Shown here: positions 21,383 to 34,850 of the stretch, in pieces
Numbering within the stretch: the first letter of the stretch is position 1
Layout of the letters: each line of letters begins with the position of its first letter
DNA from: Sulfurospirillum sp.
GTDB taxonomy: Bacteria; Campylobacterota; Campylobacteria; Campylobacterales; Sulfurospirillaceae
Direction of reading: 5' to 3'
Length of the DNA stretch: 64,000 nucleotides
Assembly: GCA_016744795.1 (NCBI GenBank)
Contig: JADGDR010000008.1
Span: 44,969-108,968 of the forward strand
Made by a program: the position numbers and the translations under genes
The notes under the pieces: generated by a model
Told to the model about the DNA's origin: nothing
Seen by the model: the letters and a program-made list of their open reading frames with translations, nothing else
Database searches by the model: none

Positions 21383-21933
21383 TGCAGCAATTACTTAAGT
21401 GGACCTTGGAGACCATCAGAAAAGATGGCTCAATGATGAGTTGGATGGAAGAGAAGAGATTTGAGTGGGTTCCTCAAGTCTCTTCAATGTTACAAAACCT
21501 TTTATCCGGACAGACAATAGTTATAATCACAGATTTTGAACGTGAATGGTTTAGTGAATACGTTTTGAGAAAGTTAAATGAAAATGACAAAAATCGTCCA
21601 ATGCTTCCTTTTGTATCACTAAAAACATTTTTTCCAAATGTACGTCAATTAAAAACAAAAGACGATATAGAATTACTTGAAGATATGCTTGCTCAGTCAT
21701 TTTCAAATGGATATACATTTTTTTATATTGGTAAAAGTACGGATATCAAGATGCAAATAGCAAAACTCCATGACGATAGTTTTATGTGGGTTTTTGATGA
21801 GCATCTTCAAAATAGTTTTTATCTTTCAAGTGGTGATGATTTATTAGATATTAAACTTATTCAACTTTTTAGGTTATTAGATAAAAGCATAAATGCTGTA
21901 CTTTTTGCAGAGGTAGATTTAGAAGATGGTTGA
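21382..21933 (+). CDS. hobA: HobA, DnaA-associated replication initiation factor
   Basis: ~180-aa protein with HobA-like pattern (WTLETIRKDGSMMSWMEEKRFEWVPQVSSMLQNLLSGQ...) between lysC and holB, a Campylobacterota arrangement. Confidence 0.8.
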   Translation: MQQLLKWTLETIRKDGSMMSWMEEKRFEWVPQVSSMLQNLLSGQTIVIITDFEREWFSEYVLRKLNENDKNRPMLPFVSLKTFFPNVRQLKTKDDIELLEDMLAQSFSNGYTFFYIGKSTDIKMQIAKLHDDSFMWVFDEHLQNSFYLSSGDDLLDIKLIQLFRLLDKSINAVLFAEVDLEDG

Positions 21934-22546
21934 ACCTCTTAGTCATATATTAGTTTGCTCTGATATACTAAAAGCCTACGAGAAATGCCAAGAGTTATAT
22001 GCAGAGTTTAGAATCTGCCCTTTTCTAAAAGAAAAAGATGATTTTCTTTTAGAAGATGCAAAGAAGGTTGTTAAAGAGGCTTATATAGCTGAGATAAAAC
22101 CAAAAATTTTGATTTTAGGAGCAAAGGGCTATAGAGTGGAAGCTCAAAATTCTCTTTTAAAAATCTTAGAAGAACCGCCAAGAAATATAGTTTTTGTTCT
22201 TATAGCTCCAACAAAAACAGTTTTTTTACCAACTATACGTTCACGTATGGGACTCCAAGAATTAAAAATTGAAAAAGAGATAATCAAAATTGGATTAAAT
22301 TTAAAAAATATTTGTGAAAAAGATATATATGAATTTGTTCAAGCAAATTCTAGAATAAGTAGAGTAGAATTAAAAGAGACAATACAAGCAGTAGTAAGTG
22401 AAGCTGTGTTAGAACAAGGTATCTCGTTTACGCAAAACGAGCTAAGCCATTTTGGAAATTTATTAGAACTAGCACAGTTAAATTCCCGACCACAAAACCT
22501 GCTTTTCACACTTTTGATTTCTATTATGAAGAGAAAAAGACAATGA
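21926..22546 (+). CDS. holB: DNA polymerase III delta' subunit
   Basis: LILGAKGYRVEAQNSLLKILEEPPRNIVFVLIAPTKTVFLPTIRSRM. Confidence 0.85.
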   Translation: MVEPLSHILVCSDILKAYEKCQELYAEFRICPFLKEKDDFLLEDAKKVVKEAYIAEIKPKILILGAKGYRVEAQNSLLKILEEPPRNIVFVLIAPTKTVFLPTIRSRMGLQELKIEKEIIKIGLNLKNICEKDIYEFVQANSRISRVELKETIQAVVSEAVLEQGISFTQNELSHFGNLLELAQLNSRPQNLLFTLLISIMKRKRQ

Positions 22547-23364
22547 AAATACTTAATAATAAAGAGTTCTTACCAAAAATAATGGGTGTTTTAAATACCA
22601 ATGAAGATAGCTTTTTTCATGGAAGTAGGTTTAAAGAAGATAAAGCTCTTTTACATGTAAACAAGATGATAGAAGAGGGTGCAAGTATCATTGATCTTGG
22701 TGGAGTATCTTCACGTCCTGGTAGTATTGGTGTGAGTGAAGAAGAGGAATTGCGTAGAGTAAAACCTATCATAGACATGATATATGCAACGAAGCTTTAT
22801 GAAAAAGTAGAATTTTCTATTGATAGTTACTCTCCATTGTGCGTTAAGTATGCATTGGAACATGGATTTAGTATTGTAAATGATATAACGGCTTTACATA
22901 ATGATGAAGTTGCAAAATTGGTGGCTTCATTTGATGCAACAGTAGTATTGATGCACAAAAGTGGAAATACACAAGATATGCAAATAAATCCAAAGTATAA
23001 CAATGTCATAATTGAAGTGAATGATTTTTTTGAAGAACGCATTAAAAGAGCAGAAAGTTTTGGTATTAAAAAAATAGTATTAGATGTTGGAATAGGTTTT
23101 GGCAAGAGTTTGGAGCATAATTTGCTTTTGATAAAACAACATTCTTATTTTTTACATTTTGGCAAAGAACTTCTAATAGGAGCTAGTCGAAAATCAATGA
23201 TAGACATGATAAGTAAATCAAGTGTAGAAGATAGATTAAGTGGTACTTTAGTTTTACACTTAAAAGCTGTGCAAGAAGGGGCTAATATAGTGAGAGTTCA
23301 TGATGTAAAAGAACATATTCAAGCGTTAAAAGTACAATACGCTATAAATAAGGTAGCAGTGTGA
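22543..23364 (+). CDS. folP: Dihydropteroate synthase
   Basis: MGVLNTNEDSFFHGSRF...EEGASIIDLGGVSSRPGS...SIVNDITAL...DVGIGFGKS. Confidence 0.93.
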   Translation: MKILNNKEFLPKIMGVLNTNEDSFFHGSRFKEDKALLHVNKMIEEGASIIDLGGVSSRPGSIGVSEEEELRRVKPIIDMIYATKLYEKVEFSIDSYSPLCVKYALEHGFSIVNDITALHNDEVAKLVASFDATVVLMHKSGNTQDMQINPKYNNVIIEVNDFFEERIKRAESFGIKKIVLDVGIGFGKSLEHNLLLIKQHSYFLHFGKELLIGASRKSMIDMISKSSVEDRLSGTLVLHLKAVQEGANIVRVHDVKEHIQALKVQYAINKVAV

Positions 23365-23792
23365 ATATATCTCTTATAGCACAGGAATATAATGTACCAG
23401 AATATCTAGTTATTTTTTTCCCAATGGTACTTCTTTTAATGACTATCTTTTTGGTCATAGTTATTATTAAAATATTTGAACCAAAATATAAACAATATAA
23501 ACAAGACATGTTTCATAATATGTTTTGGAAATGGAGATATAAAGGTGATAGTATCATAGATTTATGGTGTTATTGTCCATCATGCAAATCTATGCTTCTG
23601 GTAGATGATGAAAATTGTAGTGCTACGTCAAATTTAGGTGACAAGATAACTTTTTTTATCTGTCACGAGTGTGGAGAACATGAAATAGGACGTATAAAAG
23701 GTGGAGATAGAACGTATGCACTAAAAATTCTTAAGCGTGAGATATTAGCAAAAATACGACTTAAAACATTTGATATATATGCTTATAGATGA
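23361..23792 (+). CDS. Hypothetical membrane-anchored protein with putative four-Cys zinc ribbon
   Basis: One N-terminal TM, then CPSC...CHEC pairs; in the folP gene run. Confidence 0.6.
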   Translation: MNISLIAQEYNVPEYLVIFFPMVLLLMTIFLVIVIIKIFEPKYKQYKQDMFHNMFWKWRYKGDSIIDLWCYCPSCKSMLLVDDENCSATSNLGDKITFFICHECGEHEIGRIKGGDRTYALKILKREILAKIRLKTFDIYAYR

Positions 23793-24550
23793 TAGAGTTT
23801 GAACTATATTATTACGCTATTTTTTTGGCAGCTGGATTTTTAGCAGGTTTTGTAGATAGTATAGCTGGAGGTGGAGGAATCATCACTGTTCCTGTCCTTT
23901 TAGCATCAGGGATGCCTCCTCATATCGCACTTGCAACTAATAAACTTCAAAGCTCATTTGGTAGTTTTACCGCTTCTTTTAATTATATACGTAAAGGTTT
24001 AGTTAGTCTAAAAGAAGTTTATATAGGAGTGATTTTCACTTTTATTGGAGCGGGTTTAGGTGCTTATTCTATTCTTCTGATGGATGCAGAGATTCTTAGT
24101 AAAATTATTCCTGTGATGATGGTAATTATATTCTTCTATACATTGTTTACTCCAAAACTTGGTTCAAAAGATAGGCATCATGTACTAAAACCAAATCTTT
24201 TTTATTTTATGCTTGGTATAACTCTTGGATTTTATGATGGCTTTTTTGGACCAGGAACTGGAGCATTTTGGACTATTGCCATTGTAACGCTTCTTGGATT
24301 AAACTTGAAAAGTGCAACTGCACAAACAAAGATAATGAACTTCACAAGTAATATAGTTTCATTGGGAGTATTTATCATAGGTGGGCAGGTTTTATGGCTT
24401 GTAGGTATTCTAATGGGCGTAGGACAGATACTTGGAGCATATCTTGGTTCTAATTTGGTCATCAAAAAAGATGTAAAGTTTATACGAGTCTTTTTTCTTA
24501 TTATTGTTGCTATAACAATTGTAAAACTTATGTATGATAGTTACATGTAA
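23789..24550 (+). CDS. TSUP-family transporter (TauE/SafE-like)
   Basis: AGFLAGFVDSIAGGGGIITVPVLLASGMPPHIALATNKLQSSFGS. Confidence 0.9.
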   Translation: MIEFELYYYAIFLAAGFLAGFVDSIAGGGGIITVPVLLASGMPPHIALATNKLQSSFGSFTASFNYIRKGLVSLKEVYIGVIFTFIGAGLGAYSILLMDAEILSKIIPVMMVIIFFYTLFTPKLGSKDRHHVLKPNLFYFMLGITLGFYDGFFGPGTGAFWTIAIVTLLGLNLKSATAQTKIMNFTSNIVSLGVFIIGGQVLWLVGILMGVGQILGAYLGSNLVIKKDVKFIRVFFLIIVAITIVKLMYDSYM

Positions 24551-24580
24551 AGAGTTATGCTTTTATGAAGCATAACTCTT
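24550..24580. terminator. Bidirectional terminator between convergent genes
   Basis: AAGAGTTATGC-TTTTATGAA-GCATAACTCTT, 11-bp stem; immediately preceded by TTACATGTAA. Confidence 0.75.
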
Positions 24581-24584
24581 GCGT

Positions 24585-27500
24585 CTAAGATAAATAATCT
24601 TCGATATTTATATCATCAATTTGTTCTTTAAATAAAAATCTTTTAGCATATTTCATATATACACCAGATTTTAAAAACAGATCAAATATATCAGGATCTA
24701 TATGTTTGTCTGCTACCATAAATTTCATAATTTTTAATGATTCTGAAAGTGTTTTTGCTTTTTTATATGGTCTATCTGAGGCTGTTAAAGCTTCAAAAAT
24801 ATCGGAAATAGCCATAATTCTTGAAGGTATTGACATATCTTCTTTACTTAATTTTTTAGGGTAACCAGTTCCTATTAGAGTTTCGTGATGTCCTCCTGCA
24901 TATTCTGGGATTCTTTTTAATCTTTCAGGTAGAGGAAGTTTGTTTAACATTTTAATTGTAACCATTATATGTTCGTTGATTTTAAATCTTTCTTCTTCCG
25001 TTAGTGTTCCTTTTTTTATTGAAAGATTATAGATTTCACCTAAATTATATAAATCTTTAGGAATATTTACTTTAAAGCCATATTTTTCATACTCTTTTGT
25101 TCTGTCTACTTCTCTCTTAATTATATGTTCTTTTTTGTCACTTAGAAGATTTTCTTCAAAAGGAACTTTATCAATATTCGTATATCTTTTTTCCTCTGAT
25201 ATTGATAAACCTAGGCTATTATCGAAAAATCTTACCCAAGGTCTTTTTGCTATTTCTTCGACTCTTAACATATCTTCATCGCTCATAAACTCTCCACCAA
25301 CGTTGCATTTTGCAATAAATTCAAAATCATCTTTTAACTTATTTTGTTCTTGATTTAACCAAGTATTTGTTTTTTCTCTGTCTTCATTGTTTTGTATTTT
25401 TTCATAAGCTTGAATTTGTAGGTCCCTATAAATAACCTCGAATCTAGTTCTAATTTCATGTATTCTATTATATATTGTTTCAAGTTTGACCGCTTTATCT
25501 ACAACATATTCAGGAGTTGTAACTTTTCCACAGTCATGTAACCATGAAGCTATTGTTAACTCTCTTTTTTCATCTTTTGTTTTTAAGTCAAAATCTTTAA
25601 AAGGCTCATTTTTTGATTCAATTGCTTTTTCTGTTAACATTAAAGTCAATATAGGAACTCTATGGCAGTGGCTTCCTGTATAGATTGATTTTTCATCAAT
25701 GGACTCAGCCATTAAATGAATAAAAGAGTTTAAAAGGTTTTCATGCTCTTTTTCATGATTTTTAATTATGCTCGCTAAATCAAAAAAAGATAAAGATAAA
25801 TCATTAAGCTCTTTAATCCTTGTTTGAATTATGTTTACTTTGTTATATTCCCTATTTTTCATTTTTTCATTTTCTTTTTCAAGAGCCAAAATAGGTTTAA
25901 CAATCATTGATGTTAGGTACCATATAGCTGGTAATGTTATTAAAAATATAATAATACTCATGATTGATGAATCTAATATTTTTTTCATATAAGGAGCAAG
26001 AATATCTGATTCTTTTGTTAAAATAGCAAAATAGTGGTTATGTGAAACATTCTTTAGTTTTGAGGTAAAAAGAAAATATTTATTATTGTTTATTGTTATT
26101 TTAGTTATTTTATCTGAATTTTTCCTTGCAATATCTAATATTTTTTTGCTTGGAATTGTATTTGAGTTGTTAATAAAAAAATCAATATGTTTATCAGAAA
26201 ACCACTTTTGATATAAAAAATCTTTTTCCTCTTTTGTTATATTCGCACAAACTCTATTAAAAATTTCTATCAATATTTTATCTTTACTCATGAATTTTAA
26301 TCCAGGAAAAAGAGTTAAATCAATTTCTCCTTCTGGTAATTCAACCATTTTTAAATCACTAATATGATGACTTTTTGTGATATTTTCAAAGGTTTTATCT
26401 ATTTCTATATATGCCGGAGATGTTCCTTCCTCTAGCATTTCAAAAGCACCTACAGGGTTTTTAGCATAAAGTATTTGTAGATTTGGATAATGTTTTCTTA
26501 TATAGTTTTCTGTATAGGCATAACCTTCTACATTTATGATGCTTTTTTTGTTTTCTTCCAGTTCTTTTAGAGTATTATATTTAGAGTTTTTTTTAAGAAC
26601 AAGCATGGGTTTTACTTTTAAATAAGGTTTATTTGAAATATAGGTATCTTCTGTTTTATAAGATCTTGATAAAATTGAATTGACAATATCAATTTTGTCA
26701 TTCTCAAATAAATTTAGAAGTTCTATCCATGTATACCCATTCATAAATCTTATTTTGATATCTGCTTTTTTTGCAATTAATTTAAACAAATCAACTGAAT
26801 AACCTTTTGGTATTCCACTTATGGTAAAATCAAATGGCATCCAAGAATGATCATTACTAACAATAATTGTACCTAAATTTTTTAAGTAGTTTTTTTCTTT
26901 TTTTGTTAATTTAAATTTTTTTTCCAGAAAAATTTTTTTATCTTTTGCATTTAAATTAGCAGTTAATTCTTTATCATCATTAAAAATAAATGCATTTACA
27001 TTAGATTTTAAACTATTGTCTTTTAATTTTTGGGTAATACTTCTAATAGTATAACTTAAGCCTAAAGAAGCATCTAAGTTTTTAACTTTTTTTGCATAAG
27101 TAATCCCTTCTTGAAGTAAATGTGCAAAGGAGTAAGGTGGAGTTTTAATAACGGAATTTTTTATTTGACTCAAAGTATACCAACTTCTAATTTTTAAATC
27201 ATAACTGGTTTGAGTTTGATCTCTATCTATAATATTTAAATTTTTATCAAAAATTTTTTTATGAAGGGTATTCTTATTTCTTCTGGCATTGTAGTAGAGT
27301 CTATTTTCTTGCCAAATTGCATTTTTATTTATGTTGTTTAAATTTCCACTTTGTTTTACAGATAAATTTATTAATACGTATAAGTTTCCTTTTTTGTCGC
27401 CAAAATGAATAGCGTATAGATTCTTGTTATTTTCTAGAATTTGAACAAAAGTATCTAAATATTTGTATTTTGAATTAATTTCTGGCATTTTTGCTATGTC

Positions 27501-27752
27501 TTGTATATCAGATAAAGGAATCAATATATTTGAATTTGTTTTATCAAAAGATGCTATTTTTTCACTGATATTTTTTGAATACTGAACAAAATTATTTTGA
27601 GTCTCATTTATGGCTATATTTTTTAAATCAAAATACTTTTGAACTAGTATAAGTGTTGAAAAAACAAAAACAACAATAAAAAACAAAAATAAAATTGTAG
27701 GACGAATTTTTACTAAAAAGTTATTAAAATTTAACATTATTAATCCTTCCAT
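24585..27752 (-). CDS. Large sensor: periplasmic sensor region, SBP_bac_3-like domain, TM, HD-GYP output
   Basis: TM at N-terminus; SBP-like GTIIVSNDHSWMPFDFTISGIPKGYSVDLFKLIAKKADI; HD-GYP motifs WLHDCGKV and GGHHETLIGTGYPKKLSKEDMSIPSRIMAISDIFEALTASDRPYK. Confidence 0.9.
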   Translation of the reverse strand: MEGLIMLNFNNFLVKIRPTILFLFFIVVFVFSTLILVQKYFDLKNIAINETQNNFVQYSKNISEKIASFDKTNSNILIPLSDIQDIAKMPEINSKYKYLDTFVQILENNKNLYAIHFGDKKGNLYVLINLSVKQSGNLNNINKNAIWQENRLYYNARRNKNTLHKKIFDKNLNIIDRDQTQTSYDLKIRSWYTLSQIKNSVIKTPPYSFAHLLQEGITYAKKVKNLDASLGLSYTIRSITQKLKDNSLKSNVNAFIFNDDKELTANLNAKDKKIFLEKKFKLTKKEKNYLKNLGTIIVSNDHSWMPFDFTISGIPKGYSVDLFKLIAKKADIKIRFMNGYTWIELLNLFENDKIDIVNSILSRSYKTEDTYISNKPYLKVKPMLVLKKNSKYNTLKELEENKKSIINVEGYAYTENYIRKHYPNLQILYAKNPVGAFEMLEEGTSPAYIEIDKTFENITKSHHISDLKMVELPEGEIDLTLFPGLKFMSKDKILIEIFNRVCANITKEEKDFLYQKWFSDKHIDFFINNSNTIPSKKILDIARKNSDKITKITINNNKYFLFTSKLKNVSHNHYFAILTKESDILAPYMKKILDSSIMSIIIFLITLPAIWYLTSMIVKPILALEKENEKMKNREYNKVNIIQTRIKELNDLSLSFFDLASIIKNHEKEHENLLNSFIHLMAESIDEKSIYTGSHCHRVPILTLMLTEKAIESKNEPFKDFDLKTKDEKRELTIASWLHDCGKVTTPEYVVDKAVKLETIYNRIHEIRTRFEVIYRDLQIQAYEKIQNNEDREKTNTWLNQEQNKLKDDFEFIAKCNVGGEFMSDEDMLRVEEIAKRPWVRFFDNSLGLSISEEKRYTNIDKVPFEENLLSDKKEHIIKREVDRTKEYEKYGFKVNIPKDLYNLGEIYNLSIKKGTLTEEERFKINEHIMVTIKMLNKLPLPERLKRIPEYAGGHHETLIGTGYPKKLSKEDMSIPSRIMAISDIFEALTASDRPYKKAKTLSESLKIMKFMVADKHIDPDIFDLFLKSGVYMKYAKRFLFKEQIDDINIEDYLS

Positions 27753-27874
27753 TTCAGTATATAAAATGTATTTAAAGTTTAGCCTTATAAATATAAGCTA
27801 AATTCATTCTATGAGATTAGATTTTAAAGCTTTTTTTGTTATCCTAAAGAATATAATGTATTAGGAAGAAATAA

Positions 27875-30534
<2,660 letters not shown>

Positions 30535-31358
30535 TGTTGATACTATCGCTATTGGTAGTTTTGATGGTATTCACTTAGGGCATATGCAACTTATTGATAA
30601 ATTGGGAGAAAATGGTGCCTTATTTGTTATAGATAAGGACCAAGCAAATTTGACACCTGGGTTAAAACGTGTACAGTATTCAAGGTACCCTTGCATGTTT
30701 TATCATTTTTTAAAAATAAAAAATCTTAGTGGTAATGAGTTTATAAAACTGCTTAAAAATGAGTTTATAAATCTAAAAAAGATTGTTGTAGGGTATGATT
30801 TTCAATTTGGTAAGAGTCGCTCTTGTAGTACGTCTGATTTGATAGAACTTTATGATGGTGAAGTTGAGATTGTTGATGAGTTTTTATATGATGGAGTATC
30901 TGTTCACTCTTCATTGATAAGAAAGACTTTAGTAAACAAAGGAATAGATAGTGCAAATAGGTTTTTTGGAAGAGAGTACTCTATTTTAGGCAGTGTGATT
31001 TCTGGTCAAGGTTTAGGAAAAGAAGAGCTTTATCCTACCATAAATGTAGAAGTAAAAGATTATTTGTTACCAAGTGATGGTGTTTATGCTTCTAGAACAA
31101 AAATAGGTTGCAAGATATATGATTCAGTTTCATTTATAGGAACAAGAGTTAGTACTGATAATATATTTTCTGTAGAGACACATATACTTGATTGTAATGT
31201 AGAAGTAGATGATGAGGTTGAAATATTTTTTGTGCATTATTTAAGAGAAAACATAAAATTCTTGAATCTAAAAAATTTAAAAGCTCAGATAAGTAAAGAT
31301 ATTACTAATGCTAAAAGTGCACTTAAAGTTTGTAAGTTTTATAATTATGAGTTGAGCA

Positions 31359-32060
31359 ATGGATAAAGTTTTTTCAAAAGCAATTAAAAAACAGTTTGAA
31401 TTTGATGAGAGTGTAGCAACTGTTTTTGACGATATGTTAGAGCGTTCAATACCTTTTTATAATGAGGTTATCACTTTAGTTTGTGACTTGATTGAACTTC
31501 ATTGCAAAAGTGATGCTAAGGTAGTAGACCTTGGATGTTCTACTGCTAACACACTTCTTCATTTATATAAAAAATCTCATAAATATAATTTAGTTGGCAT
31601 AGATAACTCAGCGGCGATGTTAGAAAATGCAGGCAAAAAAATAAGAGCATATGGAGCTAATATTGAACTTATAAATGGTGATATTACAAAAGAAAATTTG
31701 AGTGGTAGTGATGTTGTTATAGCTAATTATATGTTACAGTTTATTCGTCCATTAGTTCGGGATAAATTTGTTAAAAAGATTTATGATTCTTTGGAAAAAG
31801 AGGGTATTTTTATATTTAGTGAAAAAATCATTTTTGAGGATAAGAGTTTAAATAAAGAGATGATAGATATGTATTATGAGTTTAAAAAGAAACAAGGTTA
31901 TAGTGAATTTGAAATTTCACAAAAAAGAGAAGCTTTAGAAAATGTACTTGTCCCATACACAGAAGAAGAGAATAAAAACATGATATTAACTGCTGGATTC
32001 AAAAGTGTAGAATCGATTTTTAAATATGGTAATTTTGTTACATTTTTAGCGAAGAAATAA
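31359..32060 (+). CDS. cmoA: Carboxy-S-adenosyl-L-methionine synthase CmoA
   Basis: [26 protein letters not shown]...[15 protein letters not shown]. Confidence 0.9.
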   Translation: MDKVFSKAIKKQFEFDESVATVFDDMLERSIPFYNEVITLVCDLIELHCKSDAKVVDLGCSTANTLLHLYKKSHKYNLVGIDNSAAMLENAGKKIRAYGANIELINGDITKENLSGSDVVIANYMLQFIRPLVRDKFVKKIYDSLEKEGIFIFSEKIIFEDKSLNKEMIDMYYEFKKKQGYSEFEISQKREALENVLVPYTEEENKNMILTAGFKSVESIFKYGNFVTFLAKK

Positions 32061-32069
32061 CTTTTTTAT

Positions 32070-33419
32070 TTAATAAATAATTTTCCACCAAAGATAGTTT
32101 AATGGGTATAAAAATACGATACTAACAGAACCAAGAATTAATAAAATTTTTATAATTTCTTTGTATTTTATTTTTGCTAATTGTATCGCAATCATAATTG
32201 GTGGTGCTTGAAAAGGAAATAAAACAGTTGAAAATCCAACAACCTGCATCATAAGTATTTGATCTAAAGTAAAATTAGTAATATCTGCAAGATGTTGGGC
32301 TATTGGAGTAAATAGTGCAGGAATTGTAGGTTGAGTAGTTAAAACAGCTGTAAAAGTTGAACTTAGAGTGATAAACATGTAGTTTAGGAATGAATTATGT
32401 GAGAAATTATAAATACTTATAATTTCTTGCAAACTCTCTTTTATGAAAAGGTTGCTTGAAATAATGTTCCCAAAGCTTATAAGCGTTGCGACAAATAGAA
32501 GTAAAGGAAAATTAAGATTTTTTAAGTTTTTTTCTTTAATTATGCCAATACTTGGATTTGCTAAAATTAAAACACCAATAATAGCAATGAAGCTAACATT
32601 TAAATGGTGAATAAAATCTGTTATCCAAAGAAGTATCATAATGCCTAGCACAATAGAAACTGTTTTTTCATCTTTTGATATAGGTGTATTTATCTCTTTG
32701 TCATTTTTTGATTTTTGACGCACTTTATCATTGTAAAAATAGTAAATAATAAAGGTAATAACAATAGTTTTTAAAAATCCTAATACTAAAAAGTTTACAA
32801 GTAAATAGTGAGAATATAAAAATTTGTAAGAATATAGGCTTTCACTCATACCACTTAAAATCATATTTGGTAAATTTGAAGGTAAAATGGAAAAAGCTGA
32901 TAAATGAGTGGAAAGAACTAGTCCGAGTATGATTCCTATATATCCTTTTGAATTGCTTTGAAATCCAAAATTCTTCGCAATACCAATAGCAATAGGGACT
33001 AACAATATGATTCTAATAATAGCTGATGGCATAATGAAGCTAAAAAGAAGTCCAAATGTATTTAATGAAACTAATATTTTAAAATAGCTGGGTGAATTTA
33101 ATTTACCAAAAACAGTAGCAAGTCTATTTGTAAGTCCTGACTCTTTAATCGCAGTTGCAATAAGCATACCTGCAAAAACAAGCCAAAAAGCTGAAGATGA
33201 AAATCCTGAAAAAACAATCTCTTTTGGTTCTAAAGAAAAGAAGAGTGTACCAAAAAGAAATATTAATGATGTTTGATAGCTTGGTATAAGATTTGTTACC
33301 CAAGATATTATGGTAGTAAATAATAGGGTTATTAATAGGGCATTTTGTATATTTTGTAAAAAATGAAAACTAAAAAAATATATGCATAACGAAATAATAA
33401 AAAATGAAATATTTTTCAT
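32070..33419 (-). CDS. SLC13/DASS-type anion transporter
   Basis: Polytopic; AFWLVFAGMLIATAIKESGLTNRLA; FIMPSAIIRIILLVPIAIGI. Confidence 0.82.
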   Translation of the reverse strand: MKNISFFIISLCIYFFSFHFLQNIQNALLITLLFTTIISWVTNLIPSYQTSLIFLFGTLFFSLEPKEIVFSGFSSSAFWLVFAGMLIATAIKESGLTNRLATVFGKLNSPSYFKILVSLNTFGLLFSFIMPSAIIRIILLVPIAIGIAKNFGFQSNSKGYIGIILGLVLSTHLSAFSILPSNLPNMILSGMSESLYSYKFLYSHYLLVNFLVLGFLKTIVITFIIYYFYNDKVRQKSKNDKEINTPISKDEKTVSIVLGIMILLWITDFIHHLNVSFIAIIGVLILANPSIGIIKEKNLKNLNFPLLLFVATLISFGNIISSNLFIKESLQEIISIYNFSHNSFLNYMFITLSSTFTAVLTTQPTIPALFTPIAQHLADITNFTLDQILMMQVVGFSTVLFPFQAPPIMIAIQLAKIKYKEIIKILLILGSVSIVFLYPLNYLWWKIIY

Positions 33420-33449
33420 TTATTTTATAATCCTTCTTTAATAATTATT

Positions 33450-33479
33450 TAACATGTAGAGGTCTATATCTACATGTTA
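33450..33479. terminator. Hairpin from two inverted AACATGTAGA copies
   Basis: TAACATGTAGA-GGTCTATA-TCTACATGTTA, downstream of the minus-strand gene 33487..33750. Confidence 0.55.
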
Positions 33480-33486
33480 TAATATT

Positions 33487-33750
33487 TTATCTAAAAAGAT
33501 GTTTATGTGTTGTTTTAAGAGAATTAATAACTTGGATAACTTCTTCAAATCCCATTTCAGCTGACTCTTCATCATCGTCAAAAACTTCGTCAAGCCCTTT
33601 AAGATATGCATCAACTGCATCTGGAATTTTATCTTCTTTAACTCCTGCAAAATGTAGAGCAGCTCCAAGCATATCTGCTAGTTGCATTGCTATTTCATCT
33701 AGCTCAAATTCAGCATCTTCTAAAGCATCTGTTAAATTTTTATTTGGCAT
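33487..33750 (-). CDS. Conserved-looking small acidic hypothetical protein
   Basis: Uninterrupted 87-aa ORF overlapping the upstream DHH gene; MPNKNLTDALEDAEFELDEIAMQLADML. Confidence 0.65.
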   Translation of the reverse strand: MPNKNLTDALEDAEFELDEIAMQLADMLGAALHFAGVKEDKIPDAVDAYLKGLDEVFDDDEESAEMGFEEVIQVINSLKTTHKHLFR

Positions 33751-34804
33751 TGTGTACCCCTTTGCTTAGGATTATATCCATTACTTGTTTTCTTACGTTA
33801 TCATATATAAAACTATCTTTAAAACCATTTAAAAGTCCACCACTTGCATTTGGATGTCCTCCTCCATTACCTATTCTTGCTGCCATTTTACTTACATCTA
33901 TTTTACCATTTGCTCTTAGACTTACAGTTTTTCTTGAAGTTATGTCCATAAAAAAATCAAAATCAGGGTTTGCTTTTAAAAAGTCATTTCCAATAATAGA
34001 AACATTACCTATATTGTAGGTTAAAATTCCCTTAAACTCTCCATAGTTTATAGTCATTTTATCTCTGTTTTTCGTAAGCATAGCGACGTTACATGTAGAA
34101 ACAAGATTACTTAATGTATCATCTTTTTTAAGAGTAAAAAATGCTTTTTTTATGGTGTGAACTGCTTCATCTAAAGCAATATGAGGATTTTGTTTTATAA
34201 AGTATGGTTGTATTTCTTGAAGGATATTAAACATATACTCAGAGTTCTCTTTGTTAAACATTATTCTATTTATCTCTTTTGCACCACTTATAAGTCCAAG
34301 ACAGACTTTACCAAGTTCAAACTCAGGTTTGTCATCTAGCCAAATATCAACAGCATTTATAACATCTACTAGTTTTGAAAGTTGCAAGTTTTCACTCATA
34401 ATAGAACTAAAGAAATCATATGCTATTTTTGTTGCACATCTAGTATGATCAAGATAGTACCAGTCAAATTCATTGGCACAATCTTGTCCACTTTTATGGT
34501 GATCTAGCAATAAAATCTTTACATCTTTTTGATTTGTTTTGGCTCTACCATCTAAGTCTCTAGCTTGTTCAATTGTTAGGTTTAAATCTGTTATAAGTAT
34601 TAGATTGTTTTGTATTTCACTAGAAGCAATTGATTGAATTATTTGATTTATTCTTTCGTTTATCTCTTTACCGTAGTTTGAGTTTAAAAATTCAACATTT
34701 TTAAAAAAGTGATTGGTTACCATTTGGCAACCGTATCCGTCTAAATCTGTATGTGACAGATGATATATTTTATATTTTTCCATATTTTTATTGAGGACAG
34801 CCAT
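33740..34804 (-). CDS. DHH/DHHA1 family phosphoesterase
   Basis: HLSHTDLDGYGCQMVT...LLLDHHKSG...NGGGHPNASGG. Confidence 0.9.
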   Translation of the reverse strand: MAVLNKNMEKYKIYHLSHTDLDGYGCQMVTNHFFKNVEFLNSNYGKEINERINQIIQSIASSEIQNNLILITDLNLTIEQARDLDGRAKTNQKDVKILLLDHHKSGQDCANEFDWYYLDHTRCATKIAYDFFSSIMSENLQLSKLVDVINAVDIWLDDKPEFELGKVCLGLISGAKEINRIMFNKENSEYMFNILQEIQPYFIKQNPHIALDEAVHTIKKAFFTLKKDDTLSNLVSTCNVAMLTKNRDKMTINYGEFKGILTYNIGNVSIIGNDFLKANPDFDFFMDITSRKTVSLRANGKIDVSKMAARIGNGGGHPNASGGLLNGFKDSFIYDNVRKQVMDIILSKGVHNAK

Positions 34805-34850
34805 TTTTTACTTTGAAAAACTAGGCAGTCCCACTCCTTCCATTTTTAAT

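Noticed and set aside
23506-23511. ACATGT hexamers without TTTA/TAAA flanks (also 16680, 46929, 51814, 53340, 56509)
   Set aside because: Treated as background hexamers, not counted as members of the iterated palindrome.
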